From assembly GCF_002802905.1 (NCBI RefSeq), contig NZ_PEBK01000003.1, positions 17,694 to 81,693 on the forward strand: 64,000 nt of DNA, written 5' to 3'. This DNA comes from Bifidobacterium simiarum (lineage in GTDB: Bacteria; Actinomycetota; Actinomycetes; Actinomycetales; Bifidobacteriaceae). Shown here in pieces: positions 49,404 to 58,313 of the stretch. The stretch's first letter is position 1; the number at the start of each line of letters is the position of its first letter. Made by a program: the position numbers and the translations under genes. The notes beneath the pieces were generated by a model. That model was not told the origin of the DNA. It did no database searches and worked only from the letters and a program-made list of their open reading frames with translations.

Positions 49404-49446
49404 TCGCCACCCATCGGACTCGCCTATCGGCTCGCAATCCCCCTGG

Positions 49447-49464
49447 CTTCCCCTCAAGGGGAAG
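49447..49464. repeat. Intergenic palindrome between panB and panC
   Basis: CTTCCCCTCAAGGGGAAG, an 18-base hairpin with an 8-bp stem. Near-identical palindromes lie at 50404-50421 and 63896-63912. Confidence 0.85.
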
Positions 49465-49522
49465 ACAACCCACAAGTACTTACCCAACCATCAGCAACCA
49501 CTAGCAACCAAAGGAACATATC

Positions 49523-50392
49523 ATGACTGAAACCAACGAATTCAAGGTCGTCCACACCATCGCCGAAGTGCGCGAAGCCGTCAAGGCGTGGAAGTCGCAG
49601 GGCCTTTCCGTCGGCCTCGTGCCGACCATGGGCTTCCTGCACGAAGGTCACCGGAGCCTGATCGAGAAGGCCGTGGCGCAGAACGACCGCGTCGTCGTCT
49701 CCGACTTCGTCAACCCGGTGCAGTTCGGACCGAACGAGGATCTCGAGGCCTACCCGCGTGATCTCGACCGCGACTCGAAGCTCGTCTCCGGCGCCGGCGC
49801 GAACCTGCTGTTCAACCCCTCCCCCGAGGAGATGTACTACCCGAACCGCACCACCGCCATCACCATGGCCACGATCACCGAGGAGCTGTGCGGCAAGAGC
49901 CGTCCGGTCCACTTCGGCGGCGTGTGCACCGTGGTCGCCAAGCTGTTCAACATCGTGACGCCGAACCGCGCCTACTTCGGCCAGAAGGACGCGCAGCAGC
50001 TGCTCGTCATCAAGCGCATGGTGCGCGACCTCAACTTCGACATCGAGATCGTCGGCTGCCCGATCATCCGCGAGGCCGACGGTCTGGCCAAGAGCTCGCG
50101 CAACACGTACCTGAACCCCGCCGAGCGCGCCGCCGCCCCGATCCTGCACAAGGCGCTGGAGGCCGGTCGTGCGCTGGCCGAGTCGGGCGAGAAGAGCGCC
50201 GAGGCGATCAAGGCCAAGGTGCGCGAGGTGCTGGCCACCGAGCCGCTCGCCGACCCGGAGTATGTTGAGGTGGTGGATCTCGAGAACGTGCACCCGGTCG
50301 CCACGCTCGACCAGCCGGTGCTGGTGGCCATCGCCGTGCGCATCGGCAAGACCCGCCTGATCGACAACTTCTTCTACCCCGAACTGCACTAG
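49523..50392 (+). CDS. panC: Pantothenate synthetase
   Basis: PanC joins pantoate and beta-alanine with ATP. The 289-residue nucleotidyltransferase has the HIGH-like motif in [14 protein letters not shown], the pantoate-binding [25 protein letters not shown], and the KMSKS-like [16 protein letters not shown] precedes the ATG. It sits between panB and panD with hairpin-forming gaps on both sides. Confidence 0.96.
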   Translation: MTETNEFKVVHTIAEVREAVKAWKSQGLSVGLVPTMGFLHEGHRSLIEKAVAQNDRVVVSDFVNPVQFGPNEDLEAYPRDLDRDSKLVSGAGANLLFNPSPEEMYYPNRTTAITMATITEELCGKSRPVHFGGVCTVVAKLFNIVTPNRAYFGQKDAQQLLVIKRMVRDLNFDIEIVGCPIIREADGLAKSSRNTYLNPAERAAAPILHKALEAGRALAESGEKSAEAIKAKVREVLATEPLADPEYVEVVDLENVHPVATLDQPVLVAIAVRIGKTRLIDNFFYPELH

Positions 50393-50403
50393 CCGAACCC
50401 TGC

Positions 50404-50421
50404 CTTCCCCTCGAGGGGAAG
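50404..50421. repeat. Intergenic palindrome between panC and panD
   Basis: CTTCCCCTCGAGGGGAAG is a perfect 18-base palindrome, one base different from the one between panB and panC. It may fold in the mRNA between the two reading frames. Confidence 0.85.
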
Positions 50422-50469
50422 CCAACACATAAAACACATAACAACTTTCATCCTAAGGAACACACACCC

Positions 50470-50853
50470 ATGCAGCTCAATATGCTCAAAGGCAAGATCC
50501 ATCGCGTCACCGTCACCGAGGCCCGTCTCGACTACGTCGGCTCGATCACCATCGACTCCGATCTGCTCGACGCGGCCGGCATCCTCGAATACGAGAAGGT
50601 GGCCGTGGTGAACGTGAACAACGGCCAGCGCCTCGAAACCTACACCATCGCCGGCGAACCCGGCAGCGGCGTGATCTGCCTCAACGGCGCCGCGGCGCAC
50701 TTCTTCGATCCCGGCGACATCGCGATCATCATGTGCTACTGTCAGGTGGACGCCGAGGAGGCGAAGACCCACAAGCCCAAGGTGGTGTTCGTGGACGAAA
50801 AGAACCATGCCACCCGCGTGACCAACTACGAGAAGCACGGTCAGATCGCCTGA
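50470..50853 (+). CDS. panD: Aspartate 1-decarboxylase
   Basis: PanD makes beta-alanine from aspartate using a self-generated pyruvoyl group. The 127-residue protein has the cleavage site G24-S25 in DYVGSITID, and the family residues in [13 protein letters not shown] and [20 protein letters not shown] lies upstream of the ATG. It completes panB, panC and panD in one run. Confidence 0.97.
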   Translation: MQLNMLKGKIHRVTVTEARLDYVGSITIDSDLLDAAGILEYEKVAVVNVNNGQRLETYTIAGEPGSGVICLNGAAAHFFDPGDIAIIMCYCQVDAEEAKTHKPKVVFVDEKNHATRVTNYEKHGQIA

Positions 50854-51067
50854 TCAGCCCAGCCCCAATCGCCCGGTTGCTCACGTGGACCGTGCGGCCC
50901 GTGTGGGCAGCCAGACCGGCCCGTGTGAGCGCCCCCGGCCCGTGTGAGTGAACCATGTTGACCGGAATATTCCCGTATAGCGGAAAACGTCGGCATATGA
51001 CTGTACCCCGACCGTCATCCGTGATTGACTGATTATGCTGAGTCTCTTTGATGTTCTGAGGAGGGAT

Positions 51068-52633
51068 ATGAACATCGCAACCAATATCGCGAACCTCGCG
51101 AATCCCGAGGGAGGGTGGGTCAATCCGCTGCGCGACCCGCGCGACATGCGCCTGCCCCGCGTGGCCGGCCCCTGCTCGCTGGTGATCTTCGGCGTCACCG
51201 GCGATCTGGCCCGCAAGAAGCTGCTGCCCGCGGTCTACGATCTGTACAATCGCGGTCTGCTGCCCGCCGGCTTCGGCCTGATCGGCTTCGGCCGCCGTCC
51301 GTGGAGCAACGAGGAGTTCGCGAACTTCGTCCGCAAATGCGTCGAGGAGCGTAGCCGCACCCCGTTCAGCGAATCAACCTGGGGCCCTCTGAGCGCTTCG
51401 ATCCGATTCGTGCAGGGCGAGTTCGACGACGCCGAGGCGTTCAGCCGCCTGTCCGACACGGTCTCCGAACTCGACCGCGACCGCGGCACCCGCGGCAACC
51501 ACGCCTTCTACATGTCGGTGCCGCCGCGCGCGTTCCCGCTGGTCTCCAAGCAGCTCGCCGCCTGCGGTCTGGCCCACTCCACCGAGGGCGCGTGGCGTCG
51601 CGTGATCATCGAGAAGCCGTTCGGCCACGATCTGGCCAGCGCCCAGGAGCTCAACCGCGTGGTCTCCGAGGTCTTCGCCCCCGAATCGGTGTTCCGCATC
51701 GACCACTATCTCGGCAAGGAGACCGTGCAGAACCTGCTGGCGCTGCGCTTCGCCAACACGATGTTCGAACCCGTGTGGAACGCGAACTACGTGGATCATG
51801 TACAGATCACCATGGCCGAGGATCTCGGCGTGGCCGGACGCGCCGGCTACTATGACGGCATCGGCGCGGCCCGCGACGTGATCCAGAACCACCTGCTGCA
51901 GCTCATGGCCCTCACCGCCATGGAGGAGCCGGTCAGCTTCTCCGCACAGGATCTGATCGCCGAGAAGACCAAGGTGCTTTCCGCGGTCCGCCTGCCGAAG
52001 GATCTGGCCGCCCATACGGCCCGCGGCCAGTACGCGGCCGGATGGCAGGGCTCCGAAAAGGTGGTCGGCTATCTCGACGAGGCCGGCATCGACCCGAAGT
52101 CCACCACCGAGACGTACGCCGCGATCCGACTGGACGTCGACACCCGCCGTTGGGCCGGCGTGCCGTTCTATCTGCGCACCGGCAAGCGGCTCGGCAAGCG
52201 CGTCACCGAAATCGCCGTCGTGTTCAAGCGCGCCCCGCATCTGCCGTTCGAAACCACCGCCACCCGCGAGCTCGGCAACAACGCCGTGGTGATCCGCGTA
52301 CAGCCGGACGAGGGCGTGACCCTGCGGTTCGGCGCGAAGGTGCCGGGCACCGCCATGGAGGTGCGCGACGTGAACATGGACTTCAGCTACGGCAGTTCGT
52401 TCACCGAGGCCTCCCCCGAAGCCTACGAGCGTCTGATCCTCGACGTGCTGCTCGGCGATCCGCCGCTGTTCCCCACCACCCGCGAGGTGGAGCTGTCGTG
52501 GGAGATCCTCGACCCGATCGAGGAGTTCTGGGCCACGCAGGGGCAGCCCCAGCCGTACCGTTCCGGCACGTGGGGTCCGGCCGAGGCCGACGAGATGCTC
52601 AACCGTGATGGACGTCATTGGAGGATGCCATGA
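51068..52633 (+). CDS. zwf: Glucose-6-phosphate dehydrogenase
   Basis: Zwf oxidises glucose-6-phosphate to 6-phosphogluconolactone with NADP. The 521-residue protein has the dinucleotide loop IFGVTGDLARKKLLPA and the active-site FRIDHYLGKETVQN, where the His is the catalytic base. FGHDLASAQELN and YLRTGKRLGKR complete the substrate site. ATG 51068 follows GAGGAGGGAT, whereas an in-frame ATG 33 bases upstream has no such site. Its stop overlaps the opcA start (ATGA). Confidence 0.96.
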   Translation: MNIATNIANLANPEGGWVNPLRDPRDMRLPRVAGPCSLVIFGVTGDLARKKLLPAVYDLYNRGLLPAGFGLIGFGRRPWSNEEFANFVRKCVEERSRTPFSESTWGPLSASIRFVQGEFDDAEAFSRLSDTVSELDRDRGTRGNHAFYMSVPPRAFPLVSKQLAACGLAHSTEGAWRRVIIEKPFGHDLASAQELNRVVSEVFAPESVFRIDHYLGKETVQNLLALRFANTMFEPVWNANYVDHVQITMAEDLGVAGRAGYYDGIGAARDVIQNHLLQLMALTAMEEPVSFSAQDLIAEKTKVLSAVRLPKDLAAHTARGQYAAGWQGSEKVVGYLDEAGIDPKSTTETYAAIRLDVDTRRWAGVPFYLRTGKRLGKRVTEIAVVFKRAPHLPFETTATRELGNNAVVIRVQPDEGVTLRFGAKVPGTAMEVRDVNMDFSYGSSFTEASPEAYERLILDVLLGDPPLFPTTREVELSWEILDPIEEFWATQGQPQPYRSGTWGPAEADEMLNRDGRHWRMP

Positions 52634-53556
52634 TTCTTGATCTGCCCGATACCAGTACCGCGGCCATCGCCCGCAAGATCGAACAGCTGCACGAGCAGCG
52701 TGGCGAGGCGGCGCTGGGCCGCGTGCTCACGCTGCTGATCTGCACCGACCCCGACGGTCTGGAACAGGCGCTGACCACGGCCAACGACGCCAGCCGCGAG
52801 CACCCCTGCCGCGTGATCGCCATCATCACCCATGCGGACGACGATGCCTCCGAGGCCACGCTGGACGCCCAGATCCGCTTCGGCGCGGATGCCGGCGCCG
52901 GTGAGATCATCGTGCTGCGCCCGCATGACGGACTGGTCCGCCACCTCGATACGCTGGTGATCCCGCTGCTCGTGCCCGATGCGCCCGTCGTGGCGTGGTG
53001 GCCGGGCCGTGCCCCGGAGAACCCGTCGGCCGATCCGGTCGGCGTGATGTCCCGCAGCCGCATCACCGACGCCTGCCATGCGCCGAACCCGGAGGCCTCG
53101 TTCACCGCCCTGCGCGCCCACTACGCGCCCGAGGACGTGGACATGGCATGGACCCGCCTGACCACCTGGCGCGCACTGCTGGTCTCCATGCTGGAGCAGC
53201 CGCCGCACCTGCCGATCAAGTCGGTGCGCGTGACCGGCCAGACGCACTATCTGCCGCTGGAACTGCTCGGCTCCTGGCTGGCGCTGCGACTCGACGTGCC
53301 CGTACGCATCGAACGCTCCGACGACGTGAAGGCCGTGACCGGCGTGTACTTCGAGCGCGAGAACGGCGTGCTGAGCATCGAACGCAAGACCGAGCACCAC
53401 GCGGTGATCAACCAGCCCGGCGAGTCGGAGCAGACCGTGTCGATGCCGGTGCGCACGCTGGGCGACTGCCTGAGCGAGGAGCTGCGCCGCCTCGATCCCG
53501 ACGAGATCTACGGCGACGTGATCCGCAACGGCTGGGGCCTCGTGGACCACGAGTGA
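52630..53556 (+). CDS. opcA: Glucose-6-phosphate dehydrogenase assembly protein OpcA
   Basis: OpcA is the actinobacterial/cyanobacterial partner needed for full Zwf activity. The 308-residue protein starts at ATG 52630, overlapping the zwf stop by four bases, with GGAGG upstream. It shows the conserved RVLTLLICTD and a central VAWWPGRAPENPSADPVG segment typical of the family. It acts in the cytoplasm with Zwf and is translationally coupled to it. A strong terminator follows. Confidence 0.94.
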   Translation: MILDLPDTSTAAIARKIEQLHEQRGEAALGRVLTLLICTDPDGLEQALTTANDASREHPCRVIAIITHADDDASEATLDAQIRFGADAGAGEIIVLRPHDGLVRHLDTLVIPLLVPDAPVVAWWPGRAPENPSADPVGVMSRSRITDACHAPNPEASFTALRAHYAPEDVDMAWTRLTTWRALLVSMLEQPPHLPIKSVRVTGQTHYLPLELLGSWLALRLDVPVRIERSDDVKAVTGVYFERENGVLSIERKTEHHAVINQPGESEQTVSMPVRTLGDCLSEELRRLDPDEIYGDVIRNGWGLVDHE

Positions 53557-53601
53557 CGACCGCTCGCCCGCGATTCACGTAGCGACATTGCACCTATGGC
53601 G

Positions 53602-53641
53602 AAGGGGAGGAAGGACCGATATGGTCTTTCCTCCCCTTTTT
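53602..53641 (+). terminator. Rho-independent terminator after opcA
   Basis: A 16-bp stem (53602-53617 with 53623-53638, one G-U pair) built on AAGGGGAGGAAGGACC is followed by a T-run. It ends the zwf-opcA operon. Confidence 0.9.
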
Positions 53642-53691
53642 CGTCACTGGGTCACGATTCACGCGATCGGTGATTCACACGATCCGTAGGC

Positions 53692-54957
53692 CTACTTCAC
53701 GGACTTGATCATCATGACGAGGGTCATGCCTACCAGAGCACATACGCCGGCCACCGGGAACAGGGCGTGGTAGCCGACCGCGGAGATGAACGTGGCGGCG
53801 AGCACCGGGCCGAGCACCTGACCGCCGGTATTCGACAGGTTGAGCACGCCGAGATCCTTGGCTGCGGTCTCCGGATTGGGCAGCACCTCGATGTTCAGCG
53901 CCTGATCCACGGCGTTGAATGCGCCAAGACCGGTGCCGGCAAACAGACCATAGGCCACCATCGTCCACGGTTCTGCCGAGAAGAACGGGATAAACGAGCC
54001 GACGGCGATGCAGAAGGAGGCAAGAGCCACAGGAATCTTACGGCTGTGGATGCGGTCGGTGACGATGCCGGTGACGACGGTGATGATCATGGCGGTGAAC
54101 ATCATGCACAGGGAGATGATCGTCACGTAATGCGAGGCTCCGGCGTCGTCCTGCTTCATGTAATCGGTGAGGATGTACAGCTGGTAGCCGGCGATCGCGT
54201 ACTTGGCGGAGGTGATCATGAACTTGCCGAACAGGGCAAGGTAGTAGTCGCGGCAGTTGTGCATGGGCAGGGAGAAGTGGTCGAGCACCATGCGCTTGTC
54301 GAACTTGGCCTTCGGCATCGGCAGGCTGGAGGGTTCGCGGGTAAGGAAGGCCACGACGAAGCCACAGCAGAAGGTGAGCACGGAAAGCATGAAGAAGCCG
54401 CGGGGAATCGTGGTGATGAACTGTGCCGCCAACACCTGTCCGGCGTATGAGCCCACTGTGGACCCGAAGGCGAACATCGAGGTGATGGTTCCACGGTATT
54501 TGGGTGCCACGCGGTCGGCGATGATGCCGAGGAACGGTGCGATGATCACGTTGAGGAACACCTGATAGACGCACCACGAGACGATCAGGAACGGCACGGT
54601 GGGTGCGTGGGCGACGACGTTGAGCATGATGGCGGTGCCGATCGATCCGCAGATCACCCACGGGGCGCGGCGACCCCAACGCGAGCGGGTCAGATCAGAG
54701 AGCGCGCCGAAGAGGATGTTGGACAGTGCGGCCACGACCATGGCACTGGTGGACATCACGGCGATGATGGCCGCCTTGGAATCGGGGGCGAGTTCGGCGG
54801 TCTTGGCCGGCAGCAGCACGATGTTGGATCCGGTGTAGGGGCCGCCGTACAGGGCCGCGCCAAGCAGCAGTGCGATGCCGATGCGGTAGGGGGCCTTCTT
54901 CTGATGCTCATCTGTTTCCGAGGCGCGCCATACGCTCGGATTCGCGGAGGTACTCAT
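53692..54957 (-). CDS. MFS sugar transporter, linked to GH120 beta-xylosidase
   Basis: A 421-residue MFS carrier with twelve membrane helices and the loop motif FGALSDLTRSRWGRRAPW. It is a paralogue of the carrier at 27569-28843, sharing GxFxAVDQALNxEVLPN-type sequence and the C-terminal MIKSVK. It lies 200 bases downstream of the GH120 gene on the same strand and probably imports xylo-oligosaccharides. The opposite frames here are shadows. Confidence 0.87.
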   Translation of the reverse strand: MSTSANPSVWRASETDEHQKKAPYRIGIALLLGAALYGGPYTGSNIVLLPAKTAELAPDSKAAIIAVMSTSAMVVAALSNILFGALSDLTRSRWGRRAPWVICGSIGTAIMLNVVAHAPTVPFLIVSWCVYQVFLNVIIAPFLGIIADRVAPKYRGTITSMFAFGSTVGSYAGQVLAAQFITTIPRGFFMLSVLTFCCGFVVAFLTREPSSLPMPKAKFDKRMVLDHFSLPMHNCRDYYLALFGKFMITSAKYAIAGYQLYILTDYMKQDDAGASHYVTIISLCMMFTAMIITVVTGIVTDRIHSRKIPVALASFCIAVGSFIPFFSAEPWTMVAYGLFAGTGLGAFNAVDQALNIEVLPNPETAAKDLGVLNLSNTGGQVLGPVLAATFISAVGYHALFPVAGVCALVGMTLVMMIKSVK

Positions 54958-55024
54958 GATGGTTTCTTCTTCCGTGGGTATTTCGTCTGATTATTGATTT
55001 GAAGTTACAGTAGGAGTTTCCTGA

Positions 55025-55073
55025 CCCCTCATCCGACCGGCGAAGCCGGCCACCTTCCCCCGAGGGGGAAGGC
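55025..55073. repeat. 49-bp double-hairpin REP-like unit, copy 1
   Basis: Two hairpins in a row, CCGGCGAAGCCGG and CCTTCCCCCGAGGGGGAAGG, preceded by CCCCTCATC. It is 48/49 identical to the unit at 57357-57405. A further GCCTTCC-AAG-GGAAGGC hairpin follows at 55124-55140. It lies downstream of the GH120 gene. Confidence 0.9.
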
Positions 55074-55160
55074 GGGCTCGCTAGCGACGACCACTAGAAT
55101 CCGCCCGGTCGGCCGGGGATGTTGCCTTCCAAGGGAAGGCCGGTCAGAAAATAATCGAAT

Positions 55161-57128
55161 CTAGAACAGGCGGACGCGGTTCCGGCCGGGCTTCAGCGAT
55201 TCGATCGGACCGGGAGTCGGGTGTTCGCCACGTTCGGCGCCGGTCAGATCGTGGTCCACGACCAACGGAGTGCCGTCCGGGTTCTCATAGGGTTCTCCCA
55301 CGATGCGCGGGCGACCGAGATCGAAGGTGCCGATCACCTTGGTGGGCACGTCGAACATGCCTTCCTCGAATTCACCTTCGAGCCAGTAGGAGCCGTCGTC
55401 GTCCTTCACGATGCGCACGAACGGGTCGGCGTCGGAAAGGTATCGGTCGTGCTCCAGCTTGCAGGAACCGGCGCCCTTGTAATAGGCATTGCCGTCGATA
55501 TAGACGGGCTGGCGCACGGCGTCGAACTTCGGTACGTCGCCAAGATTGGAGGCCTGCACGATGCGCACGAACTCCTCGATGCTCGGCGTGAATCCGTTAT
55601 CGTAGCCGGCGGTGCCGCGGAACGAGTAGTCGGTCATCAGGAAGTCACCACCGACGAAGATGTTCTGGTAGAGCCGGTCGTCGCCACCGTACATGATGGC
55701 AGTGCCCTTCACCTGCGTGCTGTGCGGCTTGTGGTACGGCGTGGAACGGTTGAGCTCCGCCTTGAGCAGGCTGGATCCGCAGAACAGATTATGTACGTAG
55801 GCCGTGCCCTGCGCCAGGTTGTCGATGTTGTGCTGAGAGGCGAAGATGTTGTTGTCGATCAGCGCCGGACCGTGCGTCACCTCAATCATCAGGTCACGGA
55901 TGTTGTCGTGGTACACATTGCCGGTCATGCGCAGACCCTGCGCCTGCCAGTCGATCCAGGTGCCGAGCTGGCAGTCGTGGATGTGGTTGTGGCGGATCTG
56001 CACGTCGATGGCCGCGTGCATCTTGATGCCGCCGATCTCCTGGCCAAAGAACTCGCGCTTGGCGTCGATGTTGTAGATGTGGTTGTTCTCGATCACGGAG
56101 AAGATGCCGCCGAGATTGCCGACGACACCGTTCTGTCCGCAGTCGTGGATCACGTTGTTGCGCACGATGTGCGATCCGACCGTCTCTTTGTCCCAGCCGT
56201 TGTGCCGTGCCTCGAATACGCCTTCGAGCTGGTACTGGTAGCCGGGCATCTCACCCAGACGGGTCTTGGCGTTGTCATTCGGCGAGTATCCCTTGCCGAG
56301 ACTGACTGCGCTGCACCGGGCGTCGTGGATGTCGTTGTCCTCGATGATCCATCCCTTGCTCCAGTGGGCACCGATCAAACCGATCTGGTTGCCGGTCGGC
56401 GGAGCCCACGGGCAGGCGGCCTGCGCCAGCTCGAATCCGCGGACGGTGATGTAGTTGACGCCGGTGTTCTTCGGATAGAACACGCTCTGCCGGCAATTGA
56501 TCTCCACGAGCTGCTCATTGGGATCCTTGTCGTGGAAGTTCGCCCAGATCTCAGTGGTCTCCTCGTTCACCTGCGCATGCCACTGCCACACGGTGTCCTC
56601 CGGATGGGGCACATCCTCGACCGGATGCACCCACTGCGGTCCAGGCAAGGTGTATCGCGGCTTCGGGTCGCGCACCGATTCCACGGTCGGCGCCTCGTAC
56701 AACGCCTTGCCGTTGAGGTACACCTCACCGAGGCTCATCGTCCACTTCGGTTGCTCCAGCCAGTCGCCCCACAACGGGGTGGCGTAGGGATTGTATTCGC
56801 CGAACATGGTGTTGGGCACTTCGACGTGCCACACGCCGTTGCCCTCGCTCGTCCAGCCCTTGACGATCTCGGAGCCCTTGATGACCGGGCGATTCTCTCC
56901 TTCGGCGGCCACGTATTCGATGCGGATGGCGTTGTGCAGGCCGCCGCGCACCGGATTGACCTGCTCGCGATAGACGCCCTCATGTACGATCACCCGGTCG
57001 CCGGGAACGGCAATGTTCGCAGCCTCCTGAATCGTAGCGAACGGATTGCCGGCGCTGCCGTCACCGACGCCGGTTTGATCGGCACTGACGTGCAGCTCCC
57101 GATGATTGAACGACTGGCTGGTTGACAT
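55161..57128 (-). CDS. Beta-xylosidase, GH120 (right-handed beta-helix)
   Basis: A 655-residue intracellular enzyme (no signal peptide) releasing xylose from xylo-oligosaccharides. It opens with FATIQEAANIAVPGDRVIVHEGVYRE, the start of a right-handed parallel beta-helix. Repeated NHIHD/NNVIHD rungs (NNHIYNI, RHNHIHDC) run through the middle, and a beta-sandwich insert lies near residues 75-200. The GH120 pair is present: probable nucleophile D393 in WIDWQAQG and acid/base E416 in MIEVTHGP, 23 residues apart as in the characterised Thermoanaerobacterium enzyme (D382/E405 as I recall). The upstream palindrome and a TetR gene suggest induction by substrate. Confidence 0.92.
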   Translation of the reverse strand: MSTSQSFNHRELHVSADQTGVGDGSAGNPFATIQEAANIAVPGDRVIVHEGVYREQVNPVRGGLHNAIRIEYVAAEGENRPVIKGSEIVKGWTSEGNGVWHVEVPNTMFGEYNPYATPLWGDWLEQPKWTMSLGEVYLNGKALYEAPTVESVRDPKPRYTLPGPQWVHPVEDVPHPEDTVWQWHAQVNEETTEIWANFHDKDPNEQLVEINCRQSVFYPKNTGVNYITVRGFELAQAACPWAPPTGNQIGLIGAHWSKGWIIEDNDIHDARCSAVSLGKGYSPNDNAKTRLGEMPGYQYQLEGVFEARHNGWDKETVGSHIVRNNVIHDCGQNGVVGNLGGIFSVIENNHIYNIDAKREFFGQEIGGIKMHAAIDVQIRHNHIHDCQLGTWIDWQAQGLRMTGNVYHDNIRDLMIEVTHGPALIDNNIFASQHNIDNLAQGTAYVHNLFCGSSLLKAELNRSTPYHKPHSTQVKGTAIMYGGDDRLYQNIFVGGDFLMTDYSFRGTAGYDNGFTPSIEEFVRIVQASNLGDVPKFDAVRQPVYIDGNAYYKGAGSCKLEHDRYLSDADPFVRIVKDDDGSYWLEGEFEEGMFDVPTKVIGTFDLGRPRIVGEPYENPDGTPLVVDHDLTGAERGEHPTPGPIESLKPGRNRVRLF

Positions 57129-57167
57129 AATGATCCTCTTTCACTCGACGTTGAGCATTGACTCATA

Positions 57168-57196
57168 CATTTAATTTACCATTGGTTAATTAAATG
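57168..57196. promoter_or_regulatory. 29-bp near-perfect palindrome, candidate operator
   Basis: Arms CATTTAATT and AATTAAATG are perfect, and the inner ACC-ATT-GGT is palindromic too; only three positions break symmetry, including the centre. It lies 40 bases upstream of the GH120 start, just downstream of the predicted transcription start, suited to roadblock repression. Confidence 0.7.
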
Positions 57197-57206
57197 AGGT
57201 GATTAA

Positions 57207-57236
57207 AGAGTACCAATCGATCCATTGAGATGTCAA
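57207..57236 (-). promoter_or_regulatory. Candidate GH120 promoter
   Basis: On the minus strand, perfect -35 TTGACA (57231-57236) and a weak -10 TACTCT (57207-57212), 18 bases apart. Confidence 0.45.
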
Positions 57237-57356
57237 TTCGGCGTTTCGCTGGTATTGGCGAGGCTTTGCGAAGACGCTCACGATGATTCCGACGATCATC
57301 GAGCAATGACGGGACGCTACGGGTTCAATGAGAGCAAACGATTCCTCGTCCATCAG

Positions 57357-57405
57357 CCCCTCATCTGACCGGCGAAGCCGGCCACCTTCCCCCGAGGGGG
57401 AAGGC
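57357..57405. repeat. 49-bp double-hairpin REP-like unit, copy 2
   Basis: Same double hairpin and orientation as 55025-55073, with a single C-to-T difference. The two copies flank the GH120 gene as direct repeats. Confidence 0.9.
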
Positions 57406-57435
57406 TAGAAGCGTCCAAAACGGAGAGCGGTCCGA

Positions 57436-58062
57436 CTACCGACTCCCCCACCGCGAATCAGCGAACTCACGCCACTCGGCCACCAGATCGACATGATCAA
57501 GGTCGCGCAGCCAACGGGTCTGCAGACCATCCATCATGGAGATCGCCACACGGCCCTCATGCTCAGGATTCTCGAATCCGTCACGCGCCGCGGCCAAGGT
57601 CATACGCCCCACCGCCCGGCGTTCACGCTCCTGATAGTATTCGTACGCCGGATGCGTCTTGGACAGGGACTCCCCCTGCAGAATCATGTACAGCCGCACG
57701 ATCTCCGGCTGCTGCACGTTGCGCTCCATACTGGTCTCGGTGATCTGCCGCAATCCCAGCGACACGTTGCCATCATAGAGATCCTGATAGGTCACGCCCA
57801 TCCGTTCGGCGGAGTATTCGAGATCGAGTTGGTCTCGATGTTCCAGCACCGCAACCAGCAGACCGACCTTGTTCTTGAAATGGTAGATCACGGCCGGTTC
57901 GGTCAGCCCCAGTTCCTTGGCCACCTGATGCACGGAAAAGCCCCATAGACCCTGTCGCGAAATGATCTCCGTAGCCGCTTCGATCACCTGATCCCGTCGC
58001 TCCTGCGGCTTGAGCCGCATGCGACCGGTCTCTCCCACGGCCTGTTCCCCTGATCGAGCCAT
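57436..58062 (-). CDS. TetR-family regulator of the xylosidase cassette
   Basis: A 208-residue TetR-type protein. The HTH is near residues 25-65 (AATEIISRQGLWGFSVHQVA, then ELGLTEPAVIYHFKNKVGLL). The C-terminal domain has a family-typical PEIVRLYMILQGES. The start at 58062 has GGGGGTG upstream; an in-frame ATG at 58083 is possible. It lies upstream of GH120 on the same strand and is divergent from pgl. The palindrome before GH120 is its most obvious target. Confidence 0.85.
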   Translation of the reverse strand: MARSGEQAVGETGRMRLKPQERRDQVIEAATEIISRQGLWGFSVHQVAKELGLTEPAVIYHFKNKVGLLVAVLEHRDQLDLEYSAERMGVTYQDLYDGNVSLGLRQITETSMERNVQQPEIVRLYMILQGESLSKTHPAYEYYQERERRAVGRMTLAAARDGFENPEHEGRVAISMMDGLQTRWLRDLDHVDLVAEWREFADSRWGSR

Positions 58063-58313
58063 CGTGCATTCACCCCCATCTGTCATTCGATTCCCGATCT
58101 TGACGCACGGCCGAGACAGACGAAAACGATCCGATTCCGGCGAAAGCGTACGGAAAGTGAATTCGGCGTGTACGCATGGACACCAAATGATGGATATCCC
58201 GCGCCGGGACGGTGAACATGCGATAGGCTGACATCATTGCAACCGACAGCCGCAGTCGGGAAGGGAATACACCGAAGAATGCGATGCGGCACGTTTTGTG
58301 GAGGAAAGTCATC

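Larger units (their letters stand above)
57129..57435. other. Control region of GH120 gene
   Basis: About 305 bases without a gene. From the gene outward it holds a 29-bp palindrome, a promoter with a perfect -35, and a REP-like unit just behind the TetR stop codon. Confidence 0.75.

Noticed and set aside
50895..50946. Three CGGCCCGTGTG repeats upstream of zwf
   Set aside because: Spacing is irregular (22 and 19 bases) and no symmetry or regulator link is visible, so they were not promoted to a feature.
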